Positions 34,790 through 45,917 of a DNA stretch of 64,000 nucleotides are shown here, in pieces; within the stretch, counting starts at the first letter, position 1; every line of letters begins with the position of its first letter. The notes under the pieces were generated by a model, which was not told where the DNA came from, searched no databases, and saw nothing but the letters and a program-made list of their open reading frames with translations. The translations under genes were made by a program, and so were the position numbers. Where the stretch lies: contig CM082576.2 of the NCBI GenBank assembly GCA_040954595.2, positions 18,972,001 to 19,036,000 of the forward strand, read 5' to 3'. This stretch comes from Balanoglossus misakiensis. Lineage: Eukaryota > Hemichordata.

Positions 34790-35085
34790 TTTGTGCACCT
34801 TCTATCTGCTATGCTGGATCTATTGACAGTTTTCAAAGGGGTTTAAAGACTCGTCTTTTTATTCAGTACTTTCTATTTCATTCCATTGCTTTTTTGGTTA
34901 ATAGGGACTGTCTTTCAGAACTCTTTGGTTTGTTTCGTGTTTTTAAGTGTAATTTATTATCCTTTAAGCTTTCACTTGTTTTCTAATTTTATTATTTTCT
35001 GTAGAAAATGCACTGAGATGTATGTGTATTATGTTTGTCAGGAAATAAATAATAATAAAATTAAAAATAATAAACTATCTTTGAT
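34790..35085 (+). mobile_element. LINE 3' end with A-rich tail, first copy
   Basis: The frame DSFQRGLKTRLFIQYF matches the usual last residues of CR1/L2-like reverse transcriptase ORFs (FKSxLKTxLF). It is followed by a 3' region and an AATAAATAATAATAAAATTA tail ending just before the next EGF exon. A second copy is at about 39975-40272. It is a 5'-truncated remnant. Confidence 0.6.
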
Positions 35086-35090
35086 TTCAG

Positions 35091-35207
35091 ATGTCAATGA
35101 ATGTATGGAGAGAGCAGATCTTTGTGAAGGCCAGTGTGTGAATACAGCAGGCTCTTTTTATTGCACTTGTGTTGTGGGATATTGATTGGTCAATGGAGAG
35201 TGTACAG
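35091..35207 (+). pseudogene. Calcium-binding EGF exon with a premature stop
   Basis: Phase 1-1 exon, acceptor TTTCAG and donor ACAG|GTAAGA. It reads DVNECMERADLCEGQCVNTA then GSFYCTCVVGY, a canonical cbEGF start with the DVNEC calcium ligand set. TGA at 35183-35185 interrupts it before LVNGECTG. Confidence 0.85.
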
Positions 35208-35639
35208 GTAAGACCAGCACAATATGTGGGCAACGAAAGGTCCTGTATCTGTAACTTTTGAATTTTTATTCAATATTATTCTGGGTGTCACCCATCATTT
35301 CTTGTTCAGCTCGGTGAAGCTAGGTAAGCAATGTTGTTATTGTTTAAACATTGTATTCAAGCCTGGGTCTGGACTTGGATGCAATTTGTCAATAATAACA
35401 GTGATTGGTAACTGCATGTTTACATAACTGGCTAACTGTTAAAGAGACCAGCTGTTCTTTTTGCTGTGTGTACAGTACACATGCTATTGGCAGCTTATGG
35501 CTCAGTCAGTGTTTGCCTGTTGATTTCTCTATGTGTGTGTGTCTGTCTGTCTGTATATGTACTCCGGTGTAGACTTTTTTATTGTGTTATCCCTGAATGG
35601 GACCACTGTGTCCTTAACGCGATGTTTTACACTCAGCAG

Positions 35640-36145
35640 CGATAGTTTGTCTAACACGAGCCAAAATATCCCCAACTCGTCTGAGAAATCTTATCCCAGG
35701 TCCTAAGGTTGTGAGACTAATAGAATCTCACACTCCCAAGGACTTGGGATCATATTTCTCACATGTGTTGAGGATTTTCTGTCCCAAACAAGCTGCAGGC
35801 GAATGTGGGACAAGATATCCCCGACGAGTGTGAGAAATACGATCCCAGGTCCTTGGTGTGTGAGATTAGTTTTCTCACACGGTCACAAATTAGCCAAATT
35901 CGTTAAATAAATGACTCTTGAACTGTCATCTGGTACATTGTAGATTCAGTATCGCGTCATTGGATAACATTTAGCACATGTTGTTAAAGAACTCTTTGTC
36001 ATCCAATCAGCGCTCGCATCATATACAGCTCTCGATTCAGTGAGAATGTGGGATTGATTTGTTCTCACACTCTGATCCAACACTCTCAGCATGCCAGGAG
36101 TGTGAGAATCTATTACGAGTTTGAAATCTTAGGTGAAGAGTTTAT
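35640..36145. repeat. Foldback element of the CTCACACTC family, copy 3
   Basis: Contains AATCTCACACTCCCAAGGAC, ATTTCTCACATGTG and GTGTGAGAAATACGATCCCA in both orientations around a unique centre, as at 5707-6172. Flanked by a TGTCTGTCTGTA-type simple repeat at about 35537. Confidence 0.7.
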
Positions 36146-36429
36146 CAATTTCACTGCCAACCCTGTAGGGCATTCTGGGATATGTGCTCATGCCAAAGCA
36201 CAAACAGCCATGACCTGACAGCTCAGTTTGTAAATCATTTCTACAAATCCACAAAGAGACTCAAAGTTTAGAAAAGTTGTGTCTGTTAGAAATATTAGAA
36301 ATATTACTGTTAATACTTAATTTCAAAGCCATGTGAATTTGTTCACTTTAATAGGGAAATTTTTAAAGGAAGGGAGGATTGGTATTGACTTGAATAATTA
36401 CAATGGATGTTTTTGTTCTCTATTTTCAG

Positions 36430-36552
36430 ATGTGAATAATGAGTGTTCAGATTCTGTTTGTGCTGGAGGGTGTCTCAATGCAGAGGGTGGATTCAGCTGT
36501 AATTGTGGTGATGATGGTTTCTCTCTGAGTGCAGATCATGTCAATTGTTTAG
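36430..36552 (+). CDS. Calcium-binding EGF exon (open)
   Basis: 123 nt, phase 1-1, acceptor TATTTTCAG and donor TTAG|GTAAGT. It reads DVNNECSDSVCAGGCLNAEG then GFSCNCGDDGFSLSADHVNC, with six cysteines and a DVNNEC start. Such exons occur in tandem in fibulin/fibrillin- and matrilin-like extracellular proteins. No signal peptide or other domain is visible, so the gene cannot be named. Confidence 0.8.
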
Positions 36553-36976
36553 GTAAGTTTTTTTTGAGTGGGGAGGGGATAGACCAACAATTGCTTTGCA
36601 TTTCCTGCCTCAAAAGGGCGCTTACACAAGTTGTAAGTGGCAAAGATTACAGCGAGTCACCATGTAAAAAAAATAATAAATAAAAGTTATCAGGCACTTT
36701 CCAAAGTTACACATTTAGAAAAAAATGAGTTTGTTGTCTCATGTGTGATATTTTTGGCTAACAAAACACTAGCGTCTAATGTGGTTACTACATTGTTTGT
36801 TTATCAGTATACAGTACTGGTACATATAAACATATGATATGACCAAGTTATATGCCAGATGATATTTATCAAGTTTCACACAATTTTGCTCTCTTGTATA
36901 TTTTTTTCAAAGCCAACTGTACATGTAATTCAGATGTATTCATTCAAACACAATGTATCATATTTGTGTTTTCAAG

Positions 36977-37081
36977 CTGGTTGGTCACCATGCCAACAAG
37001 CGTGTTACAACACACCAACCAGTTACCAGTGTGGTTGCAGACCAGGATTTAAGTTGCACAGAAATCAACAAACATGTGTTG
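36977..37081 (+). CDS. EGF-like exon (open)
   Basis: 105 nt, donor GTTG|GTGAGT and acceptor TTTTCAAG. It reads [19 protein letters not shown] then [17 protein letters not shown]. It is a shorter EGF-like module without the DxxE calcium start and is in the same phase as the other EGF exons. The 3' half is repeated at 41444-41492. Confidence 0.75.
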
Positions 37082-37930
37082 GTGAGTATCTACAATTGGG
37101 AGAAAGTAAGATGTAGGTGTTTGTGCAATGTAAGTGTCCAATACATGTACATGTATATGTGACACTGAAATTACACATTGTACAGTCAATAATTGGTAAA
37201 TGTCTATTATTCATGACACAAATCAACATACAGTCAAACCTCTGTGACTGGCCACCTCTATTAAACAGCCACCTCTATATAGTGCCCACTTTATTCTAGT
37301 CCCTGTGTAATTTATATCTACATTAATTGACTTTTCTACCAGGTATAATGGCCACCTGTCTATAAAGGCCAGTTTAGGAAAGTCCCTTTACTAGCCATAA
37401 TGGACAGGTTTGACTGCACTTGTGTTGATTTCTGTCTGTAATACGTGTAACACAATCATAAAATTTTTCATAAAGAGGGCACACTTCCAAAATAAGGTGT
37501 CATCTCCAAGCAGACAATGTGAAAAAGGAGGCCGGTAGGTTACAGAGTACTGCTCGAGCTCATCTACTTTGTTGTATACATGATACAAGTTGCGTGTAAA
37601 ACTGACCTTACAATAAAATGTGGCTGTCGAAAGTCTGTCCCAACTATAGTGTTGATACACAAGACAAAGTTTTTACTCTTTGACCAACTGGCCTCATGTT
37701 TGCGTCTTGGAAGGGCACCCTCTTTATGAAAAAGGCATATGATATCACTACAAGGAATAAATTAACATGATAGAACATTGCTGATTAATGTCATAGATCA
37801 TGATAACATGAATGCATAGCAATGTTTTGTTACAATTTGGTACATAAAGAAATGGACTACTGTGACAGTATTGACTCTGGGCACTACGTAGATGATTCCC
37901 AGCCTCAAAATTCTGACTTGCTTCACCGTT
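37034..37930 (+). repeat. Segment duplicated at 41444-42230
   Basis: From GTTGCAGACCAGGATTTAAG in the EGF exon through its donor and about 850 bp of intron, including a 'CAGTCAAACCT' repeat (37230-37415). It aligns with 41444-42230. Divergence is higher than in the 33-40 kb duplication, with several small indels. Confidence 0.8.
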
Positions 37931-38430
37931 GGAAGAAGTCAGTTTTCAGGTTAACATGTATATTTGTACAGAGTGTGGCATTAGTGAGTGGTTGCATCAC
38001 ATCAATGCATGACAAAAGGTCATCACTGTGTAAGACTCAGAAATAGAATTTGAATACAAATCCTATTAAACAAAATATTCTAAAATTTACATGTTATTTT
38101 AACATGTTTACTCCTATAAAAGTGAGTGCACGTGTTTTCGAGGTCTCTTCAATTCAGAAGCCACTGTGTAGGCCTTAGTTGGTGCATGCAGCTCGTAGAC
38201 TTAGAAATTAAGTTTGGTTCAACTCAAACGCTTCAAGTCCAGTTGACCATCTCACACTTCTGGCACTGGTGGGATTCAAACCCACGCCATCGAAACGACT
38301 GCAGGTGCCTAAAACCCCTTGACTGTAGGACACAAATGCCTGACAGTGATATAACTATGTTATAATGTTACATCGACAATACATAAGTTTGGGGATATGT
38401 TGTCTCAAATGATCAAATTGAGCCAAATTA

Positions 38431-40317
38431 TCCCCATCTTGTTATAAATCTGAGCCCAGGTGTCTTTGGTGTGAGATTCCAGTAGTCAAGAGTAGGCTTA
38501 CCTTGAATAATGTAATGCTTGTAAATAATGTATAATTTCTTCTTACCCTCCAGATATGAATGAATGTCACAGTGGTGGAAATGCGTGCCAACACTATTGT
38601 CAGAATACCCATGGTAGTTATTGCTGCGCTTGCAGACAAGGCTTCAATGTGCTGGAGGATGGCCATGCATGTGCAGGTATGTAACTGTGGATATTGATCT
38701 CTTCTGTGGCTACACTGTTTGGGGATTGCATATTGCTATGGTTACAATAAAACATGCATCCTGTCTGTCCATTGCACACATTTTAAAATTTGAAATCAAC
38801 CGCACACTCGTACTGAACACATGTTTGTTGAAATTGTATCTCAGAATTTTTCCATTTATAATTATGCATAATATAATCAAATTAACAAATGTGAAAACTT
38901 ATCTTTGAAAATTTGTTTGCAAGGGTGAAAAATTAATCTGTTGTTTTAAAAATCAGACAAAGTTTTGCTGACAGGGTACACGAGTTTCAGGGGATTTTGT
39001 TAAAATGAGAATGATAGAGAGTGTTAAAATTCCTAGATTCTGAGATTGCCATGGATATTGAGGACTTTGACGTAAAAACAATTAATTGATCAAGAAATAT
39101 GTGGTTAAGTATATGTGTCATCAACCTCACACTATACTATAAGACTGTCTGATATATTTATGCACAAGTACAATGTATTTTCACTACTTATATGCATAAC
39201 TCAATCAAATTAACATAATTTATCGACCTATAGCTATTAAATTACCACAGCAAGGAATAAATATTCACTTAGAAAATTCATATAGTTTTCATCTCATTTT
39301 AAAGACATTATAAATGCTTCTCCGAGGGGTACAATAATTTTTAGGGTAAGCCTAATTCAAGATTCACGTTTCAAGATTCACGTTTCATGTTCCACAGCCC
39401 AAGATTCATATTCTGATTCAGATTCCAGTCTTGTCTAATATGTTTATGCTGCCGTAACCAGGGGTGTGAACGATTGTTTATTGTCCTCGATCCCCGCCCA
39501 AGCAAGGTTCCCCAAATATTCTGTTCGATTATCGCGTGACGTCATTGTCGGGTATCTCGTCAAGTTCAGTTTCAACAACATTTTTCAAAGAGAGATGCAC
39601 CCTATTTATTATTTTCTAACACATGAATGACCCTAGGCCTGAGATCGCACCATGGCCGGCAATCTTGGTATTCACAGATACTTTTAAGCGTAATTCTGAT
39701 ATAATTGATAGGTTTAGGTATATTTTACAACCGATAACTTAAGCAAAGGACTAATTCCTATATTCTGAATCAAGTGAAAGCAATGTAGATGGCGAAAGGA
39801 TGTGACAAGACTCGAATCTGAATCAGAATATGAATCTTGGGCTGTGGAACGTGAAACTTGAAACGTGAATCTTGAATTAGGCTTACCCTAATTTTTAATG
39901 GGTATATTCTTAATAACTCATCACCATGAATGATCATTTCAAAACTTAACAAGGCATATGGCTAAAGAGGATTCAGTGTTTGTGCACCTTCTATCTGCTA
40001 TGCTGGATCTATTGACAGTTTTCAAAGGGGTTTAAAGACTCGTCTTTTTATTCAGTACTTTCTATTTCATTCCATTGCTTTTTTGGTTAATAGGGACTGT
40101 CTTTCAGAACTCTTTGGTTTGTTTCGTGTTTTTAAGTGTAATTTATTATCCTTTAAGCTTTCACTTGTTTTCTAATTTTATTATTTTCTGTAGAAAATGC
40201 ACTGAGATGTATGTGTATTATGTTTGTCAGGAAATAAATAATAATAAAATTAAAAATAATAAACTATCTTTGATTTCAGATGTCAATGAATGTATGGAGA
40301 GAGCAGATCTTTGTGAG
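38431..40317 (+). repeat. EGF-exon segmental duplication, second copy
   Basis: Second copy of 33231-35128, including the GGGTAAGCC foldback MITE (39343-39895), the LINE tail (39975-40272) and the first 38 nt of the DVNEC exon (40280-40317). Confidence 0.9.
38554..38676 (+). CDS. Calcium-binding EGF exon, second copy (open)
   Basis: 123 nt, phase 1-1. It reads DMNECHSGGNACQHYCQNTH then GSYCCACRQGFNVLEDGHAC. It is the intact partner of 33354-33472. One oddity is SYCCAC, with an extra adjacent Cys compared with SYLCAC in the other copy. Confidence 0.8.
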
Positions 40318-40329
40318 AGCAGATCTTTA

Positions 40330-40700
40330 TCTCAAGGCGCAACAGAGGAATAAAGGTCCTTCTTTTGTTGCATTTCGAATAGATTCGTGTAATTCACTTT
40401 TGTTTGGGCTCCCTAAGTACTAGATCAGCCGTATTCAAGTTCAAAATATTGCTGCTAGTTCCAAAATCACTGTTTACATCAATGCAATTTCAGTTCCATT
40501 GGTTACCTGTGTCTGATCGTATTGTTTTCAATATTTTATTTCTTATTTTTGAATTCATTCATAGACTTGGACCATCATATCTGTCTGATATGATCAAATT
40601 ATATGTTCCAAATCGAAACTTGAAGTCAGCTGATCAGCTCAAACTCTGTCCTGTTCAGCCCAATGCAATGATGACAACAACAATTGCTTGCCTTCAGACA
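40330..40700 (+). mobile_element. LINE reverse-transcriptase C-terminal fragment
   Basis: Reads LFGLPKY, ISRIQVQNIAA, then FHWLPVSDRIVFNILFLIFE, HRLGPSYLSDMIKLY and RNLKSADQLKL. This matches the tail of CR1/L2-type ORF2 (LHWLPVxxRIxFKILLL, GLAPxYLSDLL, RSLRSADQ). Stops and a frame change near 40420 show decay. It interrupts the truncated EGF exon copy. 40700-41440 holds nothing I recognise. Confidence 0.85.
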
Positions 40701-42267
40701 CAAATATTTATTGCATATATTATCAGCGAATAAAGGGAAATGGTTTTGAAGTTACAGTTGGCATTTTGCATTTTCGAAATGTCTACTTATATCCCAGGCC
40801 ACGATACGGAGAAAAAAATAAAAATACACCAGCTGAGCTCCTCACACGTACATAGTCATGTATGGTAAACCTGGCATTCTGTCCATATGGGACCTACATT
40901 TGTAGGCGATTGATCGATGTTGTGTCGAAATCAGGCCAGTAATTAAGTTAAAACTTGGTTAATACGTTACCTTAGGGTGTTATACATTATCCAGTAACTG
41001 TTTTACTTAAGAATTGCCTTTCAAAAGCTGTTTACCCACGGTAAACGTATCGTTTCACGATCAACGCAACACTTCTGTATTTACAAGTCTAACATGGAGC
41101 CGGAGAGGTCAACGTATACTTCCGGGTCATATCGTCGAACGACATTGATTATTTTTAAGCGGACTGTTACACAAGCATTTCGAATTAATTTCTTTTCACG
41201 GATGTTCGGACCGATATTAGACCTCTCTGTCAGGAAAGTTTGGTTAACTTCCGAGGTCGTTTTCAATGATTTTTGAAACGTTTGTGGACGTCTCTTTAGG
41301 GGTCACCAACATACCACCGAAAACACGTTAAAAACTTCTACTACTATTAAGGACAGATTTTCATAAAATTTACGTCTGCAGTGAAAAATGGGAATCACTT
41401 TCGTAATTTATCCAGCTAACATGGTTTTTTATTGCACAACAGAGTTGCAGACCAGGATTTAAGTTGCACAGAAATCAACATACATGTTTGGTGAGTATCT
41501 ACAATTTGGAGAGAAAGTAAGATGTATGGGTTTGTACAATGTAAGTGTCTTATACATGTATATTTGACACTGAAATCATATATTGTACAATCAGTCATTG
41601 GTAAATGTCTGCTATTCATGACACAAATAAAAAAACAGTCAAACCTGTGTGAGTGGCCACCTCTATTAGGCAGCCACCTCTATATAGTGGCCACTTTATT
41701 CTAGTCCCTATGCAATTTACATCTACATTAATTGACTTTTCTACAAGGTATAATTTCTACAAGGTATAATGGCCACCTATCTATAAAGGCCAGTTTAGAA
41801 AAGTCCCTTCACTAGCCACAATAGACACTTGTGTTGATTTCTGTATGTTTTACGTGTAACACAATCAGGACATTTTTCATAAAGAGGGCAGCCTTCCAAA
41901 ATAAAGTGTCATCTCAATGCAGACAATGTGAAAAAGGCGGTCAGTAGAGTACTGCTCGAGCTCATCTAGTTTGTTGTATACATGATACATGTACAAGTTG
42001 TGTGTAAAACTGACCTTACAATAAAATGTGGCTGTCCAAGTACATAAGTTTCAACTATAGTGTTGATACAAAAGACAATCAAGTTTTTACTTTGTGACCA
42101 ACTTGCCTCGTGTTCGTGTCGTGGAAGGGTAACATGACTGCATAGCAATGTTTTATTAAATTTTTGTACATAGAGAAATGGACTACTGGGAACTATGTAA
42201 ATGATGCCCTGAGCCTAAAAATTCTGACTGTCTGCAATTATAGTTTTAGCATTTTTGTTCAATTTCA

Positions 42268-42437
42268 AGTACAGTCAAACCCGTCTAACACCAAAGGGAC
42301 TGAAGAAATTGTTCAGATTGCAGGTGTCCAATTTAAAGAGGTTCTTTCAACATGTGGTTCTATGTCAAAAGGTTTGAACAATGTCTTTGAAATAGACATG
42401 TTTCCAGATTAGACAGGGTTCGGTTGAGACAGGTTTT
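42268..42437. repeat. Interspersed 'AAACCTGTC' repeat, second copy
   Basis: TACAGTCAAACCCGTCTAAC at the left and GAGACAGGTTTTACTGTA at the right are inverted ends, as in 5525-5703. A truncated TTAACCCTTTCACC MITE follows at about 42463. 42545-43540 shows no supported feature. Confidence 0.7.
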
Positions 42438-43543
42438 ACTGTATTTTGATACATGCTCTGGCTTAACCCTTTCACCAACATGGTTCAGTCTAAACCCTTT
42501 ATTTTCTATGGTAAGGCTGGATCTTTAAAGAGGAAACTGTTTTTTTTCTGGGAATCTCTTTATTTCTTCTGTCACAAAAATTGCATGGGAGTTCTAATTC
42601 TAAAAGGAAAACTGATTTCATAAAAGATCTCAAAGTCAAGTTTTGGATGTGGCTCCATTTCAAGTATTGTAGGTGACTAGTTTTCCGGAGTTCAAGTCTT
42701 TATACTTGCAGTAGAGTTGGTCACATGTACTTGGGTAATCTGAGTGTGGTCAGAAATTGAACTTACACACATTGAGTTGAGTTAAGAATATGTCTGGTGT
42801 ATTACTGTAATATGACTAGATACAGCAAATGCATTAACTATAAGCGTATGTTAAAATACACAGTTTCCATGGACAAATCTGAGTGATGAAATTAAATACA
42901 CATGTTCATTAAATCCCACCATGATAGAGCGCCCCCGCTGTTCAGAATGTCCATTTTGAAGTCCTACATATATGATGTCATGCCTAGCTGTCAATGTTAA
43001 CTGATGTGTACTTGTACTACTAGTAAATGGAAGTACTTTAAAGTAAAGCTCAGATGCAAGGTTTTGTAAAATAAATATAATATTAAAACGTTGCCATCAT
43101 TTTAGCCATTTTGAACAGCGGTCCAATTGACTAATGTGATCACTCTGTATGCGGCATATGGCATATTAAGCATTTAGTATTTTTCAATCAGAAGCCGTTA
43201 ATCCTGTGATTAATTCTGCTTCTTGCAGCATTGATTTTAAATCACCACACATGAATAATTTTGTCCAAAGGACTGCGGTGCCCAAGTGTTTATGATAAGA
43301 TAAACAAACGGTGAAATTCACTGAAGAAGTGAGCGAGCACTTGCCCATTCATTGTTCAATGAAAGGTGACCACCAAAACAAAAGTATTGAGAAAATAACC
43401 CGAAGTTGGAGTTACTGAGTTTTAAATTGATTTCAAGTGAAAAGCTTGGATTGGCTGAAGCTCCTGTAGTCAGTTACCTGTAGGTAGATTGACACACATG
43501 ACAATGTTTGACTGTTTACACTTTTCTTTGTTTGATCTTTCAG

Positions 43544-43790
43544 AGGAATATTCAAGCACTGCAGAAGAATCTAGAGATGGCACAGAAAAAAAGAACTTGA
43601 ATTGAAACAACAGCAAGATCAACATGCCAGACAAAGTCCACTCATAGCACTAAGACAACAACATCAACAACAACAGCAATTACAAAGGTTACAACAACAG
43701 AGAGCCCAACAACAACAACAACAACAAGCAGTGCAAGCACAGCCATCCAATATACAATCAACAAATCAACAACTAAGTCACCTCTTACAA
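43544..43790 (+). pseudogene. Glutamine-rich exon, possibly MED25 C-terminal part, frameshifted
   Basis: Acceptor TTTCAG and donor CAA|GTAAGT. It begins RNIQALQKNLEMAQKK, then the frame is lost at a seven-A run (43586-43592). In the next frame it continues ELELKQQQDQHARQSPLIAL and a poly-Gln tract to QQLSHLLQ. Gln-rich sequence follows the ACID domain in MED25, and strand and order fit, but no diagnostic residues are present. The lesion may be a homopolymer sequencing error. Confidence 0.5.
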
Positions 43791-44042
43791 GTAAGTTGTC
43801 ATAATAATGTGTACAGTGAATATTTTGAAAACCAAGACTGGTACCAGTGGCACTTCTGGGAATTGTTATGTGGGGAAAAATAAAATCAGTCTTCTCAAAA
43901 AGGAGCTTTCTTGATGGTACAAATAACATTGGTCTGTGCCATTCCCAAAATTATTTTAATGTATTGAAGACCTGAAAGTCACACAGAATAAATTCAATGC
44001 ACTATTTGCCCAACATGACAACTTTTCCCCACACAGATTTAG

Positions 44043-44094
44043 ACGTGGTGGGTATGGCCGATTTGCCTCAAATCGGCCATACACACCACATCTA
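44043..44094. repeat. Near-perfect hairpin
   Basis: GTGGTGGGTATGGCCGATTTG then CAAATCGGCCATACACACCAC around a 2-3-nt loop, directly before the TTAA of the next element. Confidence 0.85.
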
Positions 44095-45600
44095 TTAACA
44101 CTTTCACTGCGTAGTTAATATATGCTAATGTATTCCTGTGCGTAGTTTCCTATGGTAAATTTAACTAATAAACAATGTTTTACTTTACCCTCTCTATCTC
44201 TTGTAATATGAAAGTATATGCAATGATATTTCCAGCAAGTATATTTTATAAGACAACCAACATAATAAAACTGAAAAATGGTCACATGACCATTAATTGG
44301 TCATGTGACACTGGCAGCCATAATGGATTTCTGTCGAAATATGGTAAAAACAACAGATATTGTAATATAAGTGACTGAAATACTGTATTTAATTCATTGT
44401 ATCACAGCTGACAGACAAACATAGTCAAAAACAACTTCCCCCTGTATAAAAGGGAATAACAAGTGACTTTTGAGCAAGAAATTTGATCAAATTTATTAAT
44501 GGACCATAAAAACAATTATCAAATCATGCCCACCATTTACATGTATACATGTTTAAAATCTGAGAAAGAAATATAGATTATTAGTGAAAAGGTGAATGAT
44601 TGAACTTGTAAATAAATAATAATAATAAAATAAATTAATTAAGTAATTTATTAAATACTCTACGTTTTAATGAATTGCAAGTTGAAGAAATCAAGGTTGG
44701 TAAATATGAATATACACACATTTAAAAAAAATTCATTAGCATAGTACTGTTTTGGCAATTCATTTCAAATGGATATAATACTCTGACAACATAGACTTCT
44801 GGCAAAGTCCCATCAAGATTTGCAAAGAAACCTACGCCTTCATTTAATTCAGTGAAGTAGGCATCTAGCGAAATCTTGACCGTAAGGGCAACTCATCAAT
44901 TGCAGGGTTGTCAAAAAATTGTGCGGTGTACATATCAGTTTGCTCTGACAATGACATCAACTCAAACACATCACCAGGAAAGAACAGCTGAAAAAAGTCA
45001 ACCGGTGCAAAGTCATCAGTGTCAACTAATAAACCTTAGCGACGATCGTATACAGACAACCAGTCCGGTGTGTAATTGTCATTTACGTCATACAAAACCC
45101 ACCGCGTGTCACCATCAACGTTACGACATCCGAGAACATGACAAAAACCCTCCCTCTCTCTCTGTCTCTACTCTGTTGTCTCCGTGTCTGGCTTCTATTT
45201 CTGGTTCTATGATGTTGTTGTCCGTAATTTGGCTTCCGCTATCGCTATGATCGCTGTCACTATCCTGAAAGACTTATTCAAGAACTTCGTCGGCATCAAA
45301 CTTTGCCCATGTCGCCATTTTTAAATACCAAGTGAATGAAAAAATATGATCGGGGCGACCTAAAATCAGCTGTTTAAGGAAACCCTTTGATGACAAAATC
45401 GACTTGATTGTTTACAATACATATGCGCATGCTCAATTAGGGTTGACCCCTGTCCTATATATAGTCATACAAAATGAGTAAATAAGCAACGAACATAAAA
45501 TAGAACAGACCAAGTAACGGACGCGATCTTGGCGCATTTATGCGCCTCCCGCATTCTGACTGCCGGCGCAGAAAATGCCCTCCCGCAGCGAAAGTGTTAA
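44095..45600 (-). mobile_element. piggyBac element with decayed transposase N-terminus
   Basis: TTAA, then CACTTTCACTGCG; at the right CGCAGCGAAAGTG, then TTAA: 13-bp inverted ends with one mismatch and a TTAA duplication. On the minus strand, from ATG at 45318, it reads MATWAKFDADEVLE, stop, then DSDSDHSDSGSQI. Further on (about 45030-44850) it reads PVDFFQLFFPGDVFELMSLS then FDNPAIDELPLRSRF. Both are typical of the N-terminal third of piggyBac transposases (acidic start, then FFxxxVFExM and SRFRRW-like block). The catalytic DDD region is absent, so this is an internally deleted, non-autonomous copy. Confidence 0.85.
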
Positions 45601-45917
45601 TATTCATGAGTTTACTTTTCTTGTTTACGTACACTACTATAACAATTGGAAATCTCGAGAATGTCTATTTCATCAAGTTGACAACCCCCACATGTGTAAG
45701 TCATGTACATAAACAAAAATAGTCTGGTGTGTGGAGCCTCCTCCCTTTTTGAAATACTTTTTTTATGCAATCAGTCCAAACTCATGATCAGTCCAACCTG
45801 TTCAGTTTTAGTGTGGGGAAAAGCTGGAATGAAAGCAGACCTAAATTACAGACAACGAAATACAACAAATCTTGTCTCATTCTTATTTTCAATTCCTCTA
45901 GTTTTTCCATGGTACCA

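Larger units (their letters stand above)
33231..35128 (+). repeat. EGF-exon segmental duplication, first copy
   Basis: Colinear with 38431-40317 at an offset of about 5.2 kb and with only scattered differences. It includes an EGF exon, a foldback MITE, a LINE tail and the start of the next EGF exon. The second copy stops inside the exon (GAGAGCAGATCTTTGTGA), where a LINE fragment follows. Confidence 0.9.

Noticed and set aside
38255-38350. tRNA-like sequence on the minus strand (GTGGGTTTGAATCCCACC resembles a B box and T arm)
   Set aside because: The T-arm-like stretch is good, but the acceptor stem, D arm and A box cannot be paired convincingly. At best it is a tRNA-derived SINE or pseudogene fragment.
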